Shown here piece after piece: positions 1-8,731 of a stretch of 64,000 nt of DNA (within the stretch, counting starts at the first letter, position 1; each line of letters starts with the position of its first letter). The notes under the pieces were generated by a model. It did not search any database. It saw nothing but the letters and a program-made list of their open reading frames with translations, and was not told where the DNA came from. The stretch is from Lysinibacillus fusiformis (GTDB taxonomy: Bacteria; Bacillota; Bacilli; Bacillales_A; Planococcaceae): the NCBI RefSeq assembly GCF_007362955.1, contig NZ_CP041696.1:2852001-2916000 (forward strand), in the 5' to 3' direction. Made by a program: the position numbers and the translations under genes.

Positions 1-216
1 AGCTGAATAGAGCGTGGATGCTACAAGCTCTGCATCTTCTAAAGATTTTAAACGAGCAGACAATAAATTTGCTGAGAGTCCTGGCAAATTTAATTTAATA
101 TCATTAAAATTTGTTTGTCCGATTAATAGCTCATGCAAAATGAGCAAAGTCCAGCGATCACCGATAATATTCAAAGTTTGTGCAATATTGCATGGTAAGT
201 CATAACGTGTTTTCAT
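1..216 (-). CDS. HxlR-family transcriptional regulator, 3' end cut by the window edge
   Basis: The visible 72 codons begin with MKTRYDLPCNIAQTLNIIGD and continue through RWTLLILHELL to LSARLKSLEDAELVAST, which is the winged-helix start of the HxlR/DUF24 family (small dimeric DNA-binding regulators). A Cys sits at residue 9, the N-terminal position used for redox sensing in some members. The ATG at 216 is preceded by GGAGGG. The gene reads away from the DUF4242 gene, so it may control that gene and the flavoprotein behind it; this is inference. The C-terminus lies outside the window. Confidence 0.85.
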   Translation of the reverse strand, partial: MKTRYDLPCNIAQTLNIIGDRWTLLILHELLIGQTNFNDIKLNLPGLSANLLSARLKSLEDAELVASTLYSA

Positions 217-343
217 AGTACTTCCCTCCATGCAGTAGTGTAGCACAAAATATAATTTTTAGTAAATTCAGTTGTTTTTATTAAGTAAGTATAATAAAAT
301 AACTCACATAAAGAAAAAAACAAACTATTCGGAGGTATTTACT

Positions 344-862
344 ATGAGTTTATTTTTAGTGGAATCAACAGTAAGTGAAGTAACGAACAAAGAGCAATTT
401 GCAGCATTAGTAGAACGTGTTGGGCAAACGCAAGATGTTTCTGTTATTGAAGTACAAGTTGCAAAGGATTTTAGCCGTGCATACTTCATCGTGGAGGCTA
501 ATGAAGAGGCGCAAGCAACAGCTGCCCTATCGGAACAAAAAATTCAGGCAGATTTAGTAAAAGAAGTTCGTCTTGTTGGGAAAGAGCTTGAAGATGTGAA
601 ACAAAATCAAGAGGTCGTAAACTACTTAGTGGAATGGGAGATTCCAGCGGAAATTACAATGGATCAGTACCTTGCTCGTAAAAAGAAAAACTCAGTGCAT
701 TACGAAGAAGTACCTGAAGTGCATTTCTCTCGCACATATGTCTGTGAAGATATGACAAAATGCTTGTGCTTCTATGATGCACCAGACGAAGCAGCGGTTA
801 AGCGTGCACGTGAGGCAGTACAAACACCAATTTCGTCGTTAACAGAATTAGCCGATAAATAG
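344..862 (+). CDS. DUF4242-domain protein, apparently two tandem copies of the fold
   Basis: The 172-aa protein has a clear DUF4242 pattern in its C-terminal half (about residues 85-170: YLVEWEIPAEIT, a segment with SRTYVCEDMTKCLCFYDAPD, then a helix AAVKRAREA). The N-terminal half starts with a similar FLVEST strand and a helix, so it may be a degenerate first copy. DUF4242 proteins are small ferredoxin-like folds, and one family member was reported to bind nickel; the function here is unknown. The ATG at 344 follows GGAGG by 8 bases and is chosen over an upstream in-frame ATG that has no ribosome site. No signal peptide or membrane segment is seen. Confidence 0.8.
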   Translation: MSLFLVESTVSEVTNKEQFAALVERVGQTQDVSVIEVQVAKDFSRAYFIVEANEEAQATAALSEQKIQADLVKEVRLVGKELEDVKQNQEVVNYLVEWEIPAEITMDQYLARKKKNSVHYEEVPEVHFSRTYVCEDMTKCLCFYDAPDEAAVKRAREAVQTPISSLTELADK

Positions 863-997
863 ATTCTGTAATCGGTGGATCTTAACCGATATCTAGTTGA
901 ACTAATCGTACAAGTGTGGGTGCAAGTCTTCCCGTTGCGAAGTAGGAAACTTAGCGTCTGTTAGTGTATGGAAAATATAGGATAGGAGTGAAAAACC

Positions 998-2056
998 ATG
1001 GCAGTAGATGCAGTAGCGTTACAAGCTTTAATTGATGAAAAATTAAAACCGTTGGTAAAAAAGATTGATGAGGAAGCTTATTATGCGGAGGATTTTTTAT
1101 ATGCGCTAGGTAAGGCTGGATTTTTTGCTTCAACACAAAAGGATGAGCAGACAACGCTACTAGATGAGCTAACGATTGTACAAGAGACGGCGAAAGTTTG
1201 TATGACGACTGCATTTTGCCTATGGTGTCACCTTGCTGCCTTAACGTATATACGTACAACGGAGAATGAACAATTACGTGCTACTATTTTGCCATTACTT
1301 GAAAATGGCGAAGTACTTGGCGCGACAGGATTATCAAATCCAATGAAATATTATGCTGGCTTAGAGAAGTTACATTTATCAGCGGAGCGTGTAGAGGATG
1401 GCTATATTATCAATGGCGTCCTACCAGCGGTGTCGAATTTAGGGAATAATCACTGGTTCGGTGCCATTGCACATAATGGGGAACAGGAAGTAATGGTGTT
1501 CGTAAATGCTGACAATGCGGATATTACGCTAAAAGCAAAAATACACTTCTTAGGCGTGAATGGTAGTGCGACCTATACATGTAAGTTTGACAACGTGTTC
1601 GTTGCGGATGACTATGTCGTTACACATGACGCGAGCTCTTTTGTTGATACAATTCGTCCAACATTTGTACTGTATCAAATCCCACTTGGCTTTGGCGTTG
1701 TTGAGGCTTCCATTGAAGGCATTGAAAAAGTCTCGGCAAAACAAAATGGCTGCAATGGATATTTACAGGTACAGGCAGATAAAATTGCAGAGAAGCAACA
1801 ATATTTACAAGGAACCTTAAAAGCTCTCGTGCAATCGGATGAGGTCAGTTTACAAGCTATTTGCCAAATTCGTTTACAAGCAGTTTATGATACATTGGCA
1901 GCAGTACAAGCGAATATGCTTCATAATGGCTCGGCGGGCTATATTGTTGGAAGTGTCCCATCTCGTAAACTTCGTGAGGCATACTTTTTTGCCAACTTAA
2001 CGCCAACAGTAAGACAGCTTGAGAAAATGACACAGAATTTAATGATAGCTGAATAG
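998..2056 (+). CDS. Acyl-CoA dehydrogenase-like flavoprotein
   Basis: The 352-aa protein has the layout of the acyl-CoA dehydrogenase superfamily: a helical N-terminal domain, a beta domain around residues 105-210 (ATGLSNPMKYYAG, then ADNADITLKAKIHFLGVNGS) and a helical C-terminal domain. It is slightly short for a true acyl-CoA dehydrogenase (about 380 aa), and similar short members act as flavin-dependent monooxygenases or desulfurisation enzymes, so the substrate cannot be named. The start ATG has AGGAG 9 bases upstream. It lies 135 bases after the DUF4242 gene and could share its transcript. A strong nested terminator follows. Confidence 0.75.
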   Translation: MAVDAVALQALIDEKLKPLVKKIDEEAYYAEDFLYALGKAGFFASTQKDEQTTLLDELTIVQETAKVCMTTAFCLWCHLAALTYIRTTENEQLRATILPLLENGEVLGATGLSNPMKYYAGLEKLHLSAERVEDGYIINGVLPAVSNLGNNHWFGAIAHNGEQEVMVFVNADNADITLKAKIHFLGVNGSATYTCKFDNVFVADDYVVTHDASSFVDTIRPTFVLYQIPLGFGVVEASIEGIEKVSAKQNGCNGYLQVQADKIAEKQQYLQGTLKALVQSDEVSLQAICQIRLQAVYDTLAAVQANMLHNGSAGYIVGSVPSRKLREAYFFANLTPTVRQLEKMTQNLMIAE

Positions 2057-2066
2057 ATATAGAAAG

Positions 2067-2155
2067 ACCTTGGGAATGAACTGCACCTCCAATTGTTAGA
2101 TGGTGTCTAACAATTGGGGCGCAGTTCAAAAGCTAATAGCTGTCCAAGGTTTTTT
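2067..2155 (+). terminator. Nested hairpin terminator
   Basis: ACCTTGG at 2067-2073 pairs with CCAAGGT at 2144-2150, followed by T at 2150-2155. Inside lies a second, about 22-bp hairpin (2077-2127, arms around CAATTGTTAGA / TCTAACAATTG). The double structure is unusually long for a terminator. Confidence 0.8.
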
Positions 2156-2250
2156 GCTTCGTTTCGAATGAACAAAAGGAAGAATGTTTATTCCAGAGAA
2201 ACATATAGTGTGTATAGAGCGTAATTAGTACTGGTAGGAAAGGGGATTGC

Positions 2251-4317
2251 GTGGATAAATCTTGGTCAAATCAGGGCAAAAATGCAGATGGCGATGCAAA
2301 GGATAAGCAGTTAGAACAGTTTCGTATCAATAATGAAGGAAAAAAGATGAACACCAATCAAGGAATTAAAGTTTCAAATGATGAAGATTCATTAAAAGCT
2401 GGTGTACGTGGTCCAACAATCATGGAGGATTTTCACTTTAGGGAAAAAATGACACATTTCGATCACGAGCGCATACCAGAACGAGTTGTGCATGCAAGAG
2501 GCTTTGCGGCACATGGAGAATTTGAACTGTATGAGCCAATGAAAGAGTATACAAGGGCAAACTTTTTGCAAGATCCAGGTAAGAAAACACCTGTATTTGT
2601 AAGATTCTCTACTGTGGTTGGAAGCTTAGGTTCTATGGATACCGCTAGAGATGTTCGAGGATTTGCAACGAAATTTTATACAGAAGAGGGCAATTATGAT
2701 TTAGTCGGCAATAATATACCTGTATTCTTTATTCAGGACGCCATTAAATTTCCAGATTTAATTCATGCAGTAAAACCCGAACCACACAATGAAATGCCAC
2801 AAGCAGCCTCCGCTCATGATACGTTTTGGGATTTTGTTGCCAATAATCAAGAAATAGCCCATATGATTATGTGGCATATGTCCGATCGAACGATTCCTAG
2901 AAGTTTCCGTATGATGGAGGGCTTTGGCGTTCATACTTTCCGTTTCGTGAATGATAGAGGAAAGTCAAGATTTGTGAAATTCCATTGGAAACCGGTTTTG
3001 GGTGTGCATTCACTCGTTTGGGATGAAGCACAAATCATTGGCGGCAAAGATGCTGATTTTCAACGACGTGATTTATGGGAATCAATTGAAATTGGGGATT
3101 ATCCAGAATATGAACTTGGTGTACAGATGATTGAGAAAGAAGAAGAATTTAAGTTTGATTTTGATATTTTAGATGCAACAAAGCTTTGGCCAGAAGAGTT
3201 GGTGCCTGTAAAAAAAATTGGGAAAATGACATTGAATCGCAATGTGGATAATGTTTTTGCAGAAACAGAACAAGTAGCCTTCCATCCAGGAAATGTTGTG
3301 CCAGGCATTGACTTTACGAACGATCCACTTTTACAAGGACGATTATTTTCTTATATAGATACACAGCTCATTCGTCTAGGCGGTCCAAACTTTGCAGAAA
3401 TCCCGATAAACAGATCGATTTGCCCAATTCATAACAATCAGCGCAATGGCTTTAGCCGACAAACCATCAATCTAGGAAAAGTGAGTTATCATAAAAATTC
3501 ACTGGCAAATAATACGCCTTCAACATCTACCGAGAAAGAGGGTGGCTTTGTCCATTATGAAGAAAAGGTCGAGGGACGTATTACACGAGCCCGCAGTAAG
3601 TCTTTTGATGACCACTTCTCACAAGCAAGGCTATTTTGGAATAGTATGTCCCCTCCTGAAAAGCAGCATATTATTGATGCCTTTAGCTTCGAGGTAGGCA
3701 AAGTGAAAAGTAAATCTGTTCGGCAACAGGTTGTTGATATGTTCGTCCATGTTGATAAAGCGATGGCGACGACTGTAGCTGAGAATATTGGTGTCAATCG
3801 ACCAACTGGCGAACAATCGAAGGTCTCAGCCTCATCACCTGCACTTAGTCAGGCAAATACAATAAAATTACCGCAAACACTGAAAGTTGGTGTACTAATT
3901 GGTGATGGATTTGATGCGAATGAAGTGGGAGAGGTACTGAAATATTTAACCAGGCAGGGTGTTCGATATAGCATAATTTCTGATAGACTGGGTGTAGTTA
4001 CAGCCAGTAACGGCGTTCAGTTAATGGCCAGCGAAACATTTATCACAACGGATGCGGTGTTATTTGACTCGTTATATGTTGTAGGCGTACGAGCGGACAA
4101 TCAGGCAAAATTTAATACACATATTGTGAACTATATAAATGAAGCATATCGACATTATAAACCGATTGGCATTGCCATATCTGGTATGACATTTTTTAAT
4201 ATGTCAAATGCTAATGTAGGACCAGGCATTGTCATGGCGACGGGCAACGCACAATTTGCTAAAAAATTTGTAGAAGCTATTGCACAACAACGTTTTTGGC
4301 AAAGAAATATTTATTAA
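2251..4317 (+). CDS. katE: Large-subunit (clade 2) catalase with C-terminal DJ-1/PfpI-like domain
   Basis: Haem catalase converting hydrogen peroxide to water and oxygen, cytoplasmic. The 688 residues match the HPII class. The core (about 50-490) contains the distal His in [12 protein letters not shown] (His 81), Asn 154 in [10 protein letters not shown], and the haem-ligand Tyr in [14 protein letters not shown] near residue 368. The region from about 530 to the end starts [20 protein letters not shown] and resembles the class I amidotransferase-like domain typical of large-subunit catalases. The start is GTG at 2251 behind AGGAAAGGGG. It appears monocistronic. In bacilli such catalases are often general-stress or sporulation controlled, but I could not find a convincing sigma-B promoter upstream. 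Confidence 0.95.
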   Translation: MDKSWSNQGKNADGDAKDKQLEQFRINNEGKKMNTNQGIKVSNDEDSLKAGVRGPTIMEDFHFREKMTHFDHERIPERVVHARGFAAHGEFELYEPMKEYTRANFLQDPGKKTPVFVRFSTVVGSLGSMDTARDVRGFATKFYTEEGNYDLVGNNIPVFFIQDAIKFPDLIHAVKPEPHNEMPQAASAHDTFWDFVANNQEIAHMIMWHMSDRTIPRSFRMMEGFGVHTFRFVNDRGKSRFVKFHWKPVLGVHSLVWDEAQIIGGKDADFQRRDLWESIEIGDYPEYELGVQMIEKEEEFKFDFDILDATKLWPEELVPVKKIGKMTLNRNVDNVFAETEQVAFHPGNVVPGIDFTNDPLLQGRLFSYIDTQLIRLGGPNFAEIPINRSICPIHNNQRNGFSRQTINLGKVSYHKNSLANNTPSTSTEKEGGFVHYEEKVEGRITRARSKSFDDHFSQARLFWNSMSPPEKQHIIDAFSFEVGKVKSKSVRQQVVDMFVHVDKAMATTVAENIGVNRPTGEQSKVSASSPALSQANTIKLPQTLKVGVLIGDGFDANEVGEVLKYLTRQGVRYSIISDRLGVVTASNGVQLMASETFITTDAVLFDSLYVVGVRADNQAKFNTHIVNYINEAYRHYKPIGIAISGMTFFNMSNANVGPGIVMATGNAQFAKKFVEAIAQQRFWQRNIY

Positions 4318-4372
4318 CGCACTATGGAGCTATCATATTTTCATTTAGAAAGAGTTATTAGTGAAATAATGA

Positions 4373-4456
4373 TTTTATCAGCGACACAGGCTGTTCTATC
4401 ATCGGAAAATGCGATTCTATCAGCGCAACTCGCCAATCTAATAGCGATCATGTAAA
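4373..4456 (+). repeat. Four degenerate 21-bp tandem units between katE and its terminator
   Basis: Units start at 4373, 4394, 4415 and 4436. Each begins with a form of TTCTATCAGCG followed by a variable tail. The third unit matches this core exactly; units 1, 2 and 4 differ from it by one to three bases. Exact 21-base phasing argues for tandem duplication rather than chance. Confidence 0.6.
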
Positions 4457-4459
4457 CAG

Positions 4460-4488
4460 GGACTATTCGACGTCGAACAGTCCTTTTT
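4460..4488 (+). terminator. Terminator after katE
   Basis: Arms at 4460-4470 (GGACTATTCGA) and 4473-4483 with one mismatch, followed by five T. Confidence 0.75.
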
Positions 4489-4597
4489 ATAATTTTAATG
4501 ATTTCACCAAATCGTATGATAGTAAATCTTCCCTATAAGTCACTACCCATTTCGTATATACTTAAATGGACTATATTTTGAGAAAGGGACCAATATT

Positions 4598-5794
4598 ATG
4601 CAATGTTTTAAGAAAGTATTATTTTATCTGGCAGCTCTCTTCTTCTTTGTAGCCATTTCAGATCAGGCATTTGCTGCCAAGTCTACGAATTTTTATGAAT
4701 ATAGTAATGCGAAGGGTGTTACGGTCATTAACTATCATTCATTTGGAGATTACAAAGAAATTGCCAACATTAATATAACAGCAAAGCTATTTCGTGAGCA
4801 GTTAAAGATGCTTAAGGATAATGGTTATACAACCATTACCGAGGAGCAGTTAATTGCTTATTTACAGGGGCATGGGCGCATCCCAGAGAAATCTGTATTT
4901 TTAACGATCGATGATGGCTTCGAAAGTGTGTATACGATTGCTTACCCTATTTTAAAGGAGATGGGTATGCAAGCAACACTATTTGTTATTGTCAACGATG
5001 TGGAAACGGGTTATAGAAAAGGTGTGCCCATGTTGAACTGGCAGCAAATAAAGGAAATGTCAGACTCACATAGTATTCATGTAGGTAATCATACATATGA
5101 TTTACATTGGCGTGCCAACAATGATGCGCCAAAGCACGAGGCAATGATACTAAATCAAACGAAAGATGGAAAGGTGCTTACAAATGAGGAACGTCAACGT
5201 TATATTCTTGAGGACGTAACAAAAGCACATCAATTAATAGAGAAACATACAGGGAAGGCACCTACATCTTTTGCCTATCCATATGGTGTTTATGATCGAG
5301 TTGCAGAACGAGCAATAAAAGAAGCTGGCTATCGAATCGACTATTCAACACAGGGTGGTTTCAATATGTTCGGGGATGGAACCGTTCATATTAAACGAAT
5401 TGATTCCAGTAATCGTGTAAGCGCGCACGACTTAAAAAAGATTATAGAAAAACATCAGAATCTAGCAGAGCAGCGTTATAATAATCGAGATATTCAGGTC
5501 GAAGCACAAGTTTCATCGAACAAGGTTGCACTTAAAGCATGGCTGAAGAGTGATATGAAGAATGGTGCGCTTCAGGCAAAAGAGACTCGATTTGAGCTCT
5601 ATAAAATGGTGAATGGTGAACGCCAACTTCAACGTAATTTTGGAAATTATCTTGTTGCAGCAAGCGCCAATACAAAGGTTATGTCGACAGAAGAGAATGT
5701 CACAAATTACGAAGCTGGTGGCTACTCTGTCAAATCGATTATTATAAAGCAAAACGGAAGTAAAGAGGTTTTTTGGATTAATTTTAATCGATAA
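4598..5794 (+). CDS. Secreted polysaccharide deacetylase (NodB-type)
   Basis: The 398-aa protein has a signal peptide ending near residue 26 (AFFFV..SDQAFA) and a NodB homology domain. Motif 1 is LTIDDGFES (about 102-110) with the metal and catalytic Asp pair, motif 2 is GNHTYDLHW (about 163-171) with the two metal-binding His, and motif 3 is FAYPYGVYD. Family members remove acetyl groups from peptidoglycan or chitin-like glycans outside the cell. About 130 residues after the NodB domain form an extra beta-rich domain of unknown role. The start follows AAAGGG. The gene stands alone between terminators. Confidence 0.9.
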   Translation: MQCFKKVLFYLAALFFFVAISDQAFAAKSTNFYEYSNAKGVTVINYHSFGDYKEIANINITAKLFREQLKMLKDNGYTTITEEQLIAYLQGHGRIPEKSVFLTIDDGFESVYTIAYPILKEMGMQATLFVIVNDVETGYRKGVPMLNWQQIKEMSDSHSIHVGNHTYDLHWRANNDAPKHEAMILNQTKDGKVLTNEERQRYILEDVTKAHQLIEKHTGKAPTSFAYPYGVYDRVAERAIKEAGYRIDYSTQGGFNMFGDGTVHIKRIDSSNRVSAHDLKKIIEKHQNLAEQRYNNRDIQVEAQVSSNKVALKAWLKSDMKNGALQAKETRFELYKMVNGERQLQRNFGNYLVAASANTKVMSTEENVTNYEAGGYSVKSIIIKQNGSKEVFWINFNR

Positions 5795-5806
5795 CATAGA
5801 AAGTGC

Positions 5807-5850
5807 AAGTCTCTCATTTATCTTTTCAAGGCTGATGGGAGACTTTTATT
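5807..5850 (+). terminator. Terminator after the deacetylase gene
   Basis: AAGTCTCTCAT at 5807-5817 pairs with ATGGGAGACTT at 5835-5845 (one mismatch), then TTTATTG. Confidence 0.65.
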
Positions 5851-6012
5851 GTGCCTATTGCACCTTAAATGCTGTTGCTGTTGCTGGATTGTAGAGATTT
5901 AGATTTACGGCAGCATGCGAAGGGGAGATAAAATGTTTCTAAATTTCCTACAAATGGTATCTCGTTGCATTCAAATTTTGTAAATGTTAAGGTGAGAGAT
6001 GAGGTGAATTTA

Positions 6013-7350
6013 GTGGAAAAGTTTGATGTAGCAATTATAGGCGCAGGTCCAGGGGGATATGTGTCAGCCATCCACGCAGCTAAAAGTGGCATGAAGGTCG
6101 CTTTGGTAGAACGTGGAAAAGTAGGAGGAGCGTGCTATAATGTTGGCTGTATTCCGTCCAAAATTTTATTAGAGCATAGCAAGCTTGTACAAGAAATTAA
6201 ACGTGGCAATGAGTGGGGCATTGAAACAACTACTGTGAATGTGAATTTTGAGCGCTTGATGCAACGCAAAGATATTGTTATTGGTGAGCTATTAGCGAAT
6301 ATTGAGCGTTATATTGCGAGCAATCATATTACATTTTATCGTGGCGAAGCAACTGTTGCGAAGGATTTAACGGTAACCGTTGGTGCAGATAGCTTTGCAG
6401 CTAAAGATATTATTTTAGCAACAGGCAGTAAACCTTTTGTACCACCGTTCAAAGGTTTAGAAAAGTCTACATACTATACAACTGATACCTTTTTTGATAT
6501 GAAGGAGTTACCAGAGCAATTAACGATTATCGGCGGTGGTGTAATCGCAGTAGAAATAGCATTTAGCTTGGCTCCACTTGGTACGAAGGTAACAATGCTT
6601 AATCATAGTGAAGATATTTTACAGACGGAAGAGTCGGATGCAAGGCCATTTATTCGTGAAAAGATGAAAAAGCTTAATATTGAGCTAGTGAAAGATTTCC
6701 AATTTGAGCATTTTAATGGCAATGAAATTCACACATCGAAAGGAATCCATACATACGAAAACTTATTATTTGCAACAGGACGTCGTCCAAATACAGAAAT
6801 TGCACAGCAGTTAGGACTTGATTTTGATGGTCGTTTAATTGCCGTGAATGGGCATCTTGAGACGAGTCAGCCACATATTTACGCTATTGGTGATTTAGTT
6901 GGAGGATACCAGCTTGCACATGCTGCAAGTGCGGAAGGCATTCATGTTATAGAGCATATCTTGGGAAACGCACCTGCTGTGATTGACCAAGCATTAATCC
7001 CTCGTTGTGTCTATACACATCCTGAGATTGCTACATTCGGTCTGTTAGAAGAGCAAGTTGAGGTAGAATATACTGTAACAAAAATGCCCATTCACACAAA
7101 TCCTAAAGCGTTGATGGAAGGCAATATTGAAGGTTTTGTAAAACTAATTGCAGCACAACAGGATGGGCAAATATTAGGGGCATGTGTAGTTGCAGATGGA
7201 GCTACAGAAATGCTGAATGCCATTTTAGCTACGAAAAATGCAGGTGGTACGGCGCAAAATCTAGCTGAAATGATTTTCCCACATCCAACCGTATCTGAGC
7301 ATATTGGTGATGCAGCAAAGGCTGTATTTAGGAAGGCGATTCATCAATAA
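6013..7350 (+). CDS. Dihydrolipoyl dehydrogenase family flavoprotein
   Basis: The 445-aa pyridine nucleotide-disulfide oxidoreductase has an FAD-binding GAGPGG (about residues 10-15), the redox disulfide in GGACYNVGCIPSK, a second Rossmann GGGVIAVEIA, the FAD motif IYAIGDLVGG, and the C-terminal His-Glu pair in FPHPTVSEHIGDAA. These are the marks of lipoamide dehydrogenase (E3), which reoxidises lipoyl groups with NAD+. It is somewhat short (E3 is about 470 aa) and is not next to E1/E2 genes, so another disulfide substrate is possible. I place the start at GTG 6013, behind GAGGTG; an ATG at 5965 would add 16 residues not typical of the family. Confidence 0.88.
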   Translation: MEKFDVAIIGAGPGGYVSAIHAAKSGMKVALVERGKVGGACYNVGCIPSKILLEHSKLVQEIKRGNEWGIETTTVNVNFERLMQRKDIVIGELLANIERYIASNHITFYRGEATVAKDLTVTVGADSFAAKDIILATGSKPFVPPFKGLEKSTYYTTDTFFDMKELPEQLTIIGGGVIAVEIAFSLAPLGTKVTMLNHSEDILQTEESDARPFIREKMKKLNIELVKDFQFEHFNGNEIHTSKGIHTYENLLFATGRRPNTEIAQQLGLDFDGRLIAVNGHLETSQPHIYAIGDLVGGYQLAHAASAEGIHVIEHILGNAPAVIDQALIPRCVYTHPEIATFGLLEEQVEVEYTVTKMPIHTNPKALMEGNIEGFVKLIAAQQDGQILGACVVADGATEMLNAILATKNAGGTAQNLAEMIFPHPTVSEHIGDAAKAVFRKAIHQ

Positions 7351-7359
7351 ATGACAAGA

Positions 7360-7407
7360 GGTTGTCACCAAAGTCAGTTGTGATTGACTTTGTGACAGCC
7401 TTTTTTT
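7360..7407 (+). terminator. Terminator after the lipoamide-dehydrogenase-like gene
   Basis: The arms GGTTGTCACCAAAGTCA (7360-7376) and TGACTTTGTGACAGCC (7385-7400) pair with one bulge, followed by seven T. Confidence 0.85.
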
Positions 7408-7491
7408 CACTTATTATGTGGCGTTTTATTGATTCGACAAAGAACACTCGTGACTTCAATCGTGAGAGGTTCAACTCACTATTAATCGTTA

Positions 7492-7537
7492 AATTTATCA
7501 TAATACCTATTGACTTTATAAGGTATTATGATAAATT
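7492..7537. promoter_or_regulatory. Perfect 17-bp dyad in the leader of the flavin monooxygenase operon
   Basis: The 17-base arm at 7492-7508 is the exact complement of 7521-7537, with a 12-base loop that contains TTGACT. There is no T tract, so it is not a simple terminator. It may be an operator or an RNA stem in the leader of the operon starting at 7674. A lone Spo0A-like 9-mer (reverse orientation) lies at 7433-7441. Confidence 0.5.
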
Positions 7538-7589
7538 AAGTTAATAAGAATACTTGGTATTTAAAGAAAGAAAGCTGACTAGACATCTA

Positions 7590-7650
7590 GAGGCTTCTAT
7601 TTTATACAGGGAATTGACCCCTATGTATAAAATAGAAGCCTCTTTTTTTT
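7590..7650 (+). terminator. Leader terminator (probable attenuator) just before the flavin monooxygenase gene
   Basis: The 19-base arm at 7590-7608 (GAGGCTTCTATTTTATACA) is perfectly complementary to 7624-7642 and is followed by eight T. The T run ends 24 bases before the start codon, leaving only room for the ribosome site. No promoter with proper spacing fits between the hairpin and the gene, so expression must read through it, which suggests regulated antitermination. I found no T-box (no TGGNACCGCG) or S-box core. Confidence 0.8.
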
Positions 7651-7673
7651 AGATATAGGGGGAAAAAAGAACA

Positions 7674-8720
7674 ATGAAATTAGGATTTTGGTTACCAATT
7701 TTCGGTGGATGGTTACGGAATGTAGAAAATGAAAATATGCCAGCAACTTTTGATTATGCGAAACAGGTTATTCAAACAGGTGAAAAGCTTGGCTTTGATG
7801 CAACTTTAATCGCAGAGCTATATCTAAATGATATTAAAGGGATTGATGCGGATGCACTTGAGGCATGGTCAACAGCGGCTGCACTGGCAGCAGTGACTGA
7901 AAAGATAGAAATATTAGCAGCAGTTCGACCAGGTTATCATAACCCAGCTGTAACCGCAAAAATGGCTGCAAACATCGATCAGATTGCCAAAGGTCGGTTT
8001 ACATTGAATATCGTGTCAGCTTGGTGGGAACAAGAGGCGAAGCAATATGGTGGTCATTTTACAGAGCATGGTGAGCGTTATGACCGTACAGAGGAGTTTG
8101 TCGATATTTTAAAAGGTTTATGGACAGAAGAATCATTTAGTTATAATGGTAATTATTACAAACTGGAAAATGCACATTTATCACCAAAACCAGTTCAAAA
8201 ACCATATCCAACGCTATATGCAGGTGGCGAAAGTGAACGCGGCAAGCAAGCGATTACTAACCAATGTGATGCCTATGTTATGCATGGTGGTACCGTAGGG
8301 GAAGTGGCTGAAAAAATAAAAGACATGATAACTCGCCGAGATTCTGCCGGGAAAACATCATTCGAAACATTTGGAATGGCGGCCTATGTTATTGTTCGTG
8401 ATACAGAGGAAGAAGCACAGGCTGAGCTAGCACGAATTACCAATGTACAGGATACAGCAGGTTATGTAGGTTTTGACGATTTTACCAGTAAATCAAAGCT
8501 AGAGCAGGAAATTACACTGCAGGATTACTCAGTATCCAACCGTGGCTTACGACCAAATTTAGTAGGTACACCACAGCAGGTCGCTGAGCGGATTTTAGCG
8601 TACGAGGCAATAGGCGTGAACTTATTATTACTACAATTTTCACCACAGTTAGAAGAAATGGAACGATTTGCAAGAGATGTCATGCCTTTAGTTAAAACCA
8701 AAACAGCCATTTTGCAGTAA
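7674..8720 (+). CDS. FMNH2-dependent monooxygenase, SsuD/SfnG-like (luciferase-like family)
   Basis: The 348-aa protein is a bacterial-luciferase-like TIM barrel (begins MKLGFWLPIFGGWLRN, with ITNQCDAYVMHGGT late in the barrel). Its closest recognisable relatives are alkanesulfonate (SsuD) and dialkylsulfone monooxygenases, which use reduced FMN and oxygen to split C-S bonds and release sulfite. Pairing with an SsuE-type FMN reductase two genes downstream supports a two-component system. The start has GGGGGAAAA upstream. Neighbouring gene starts are only 11 and 66 bases away, so the three genes form an operon. The exact substrate is unknown. Confidence 0.85.
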   Translation: MKLGFWLPIFGGWLRNVENENMPATFDYAKQVIQTGEKLGFDATLIAELYLNDIKGIDADALEAWSTAAALAAVTEKIEILAAVRPGYHNPAVTAKMAANIDQIAKGRFTLNIVSAWWEQEAKQYGGHFTEHGERYDRTEEFVDILKGLWTEESFSYNGNYYKLENAHLSPKPVQKPYPTLYAGGESERGKQAITNQCDAYVMHGGTVGEVAEKIKDMITRRDSAGKTSFETFGMAAYVIVRDTEEEAQAELARITNVQDTAGYVGFDDFTSKSKLEQEITLQDYSVSNRGLRPNLVGTPQQVAERILAYEAIGVNLLLLQFSPQLEEMERFARDVMPLVKTKTAILQ

Positions 8721-8731
8721 GGAGCAACCAT

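Noticed and set aside
883..997. Possible structured leader before the acyl-CoA-dehydrogenase-like gene
   Set aside because: Only a small ATCGGT/ACCGAT stem and short complementary blocks are visible; no known riboswitch core could be matched.
2156..2250. A sigma-B promoter for katE
   Set aside because: GTTT and GTGTAT words occur but the spacing does not fit the sigma-B pattern.
7362..7544. A 60-codon frame in the monooxygenase leader
   Set aside because: It starts inside the terminator of the previous gene and includes the inverted repeat; no ribosome site.
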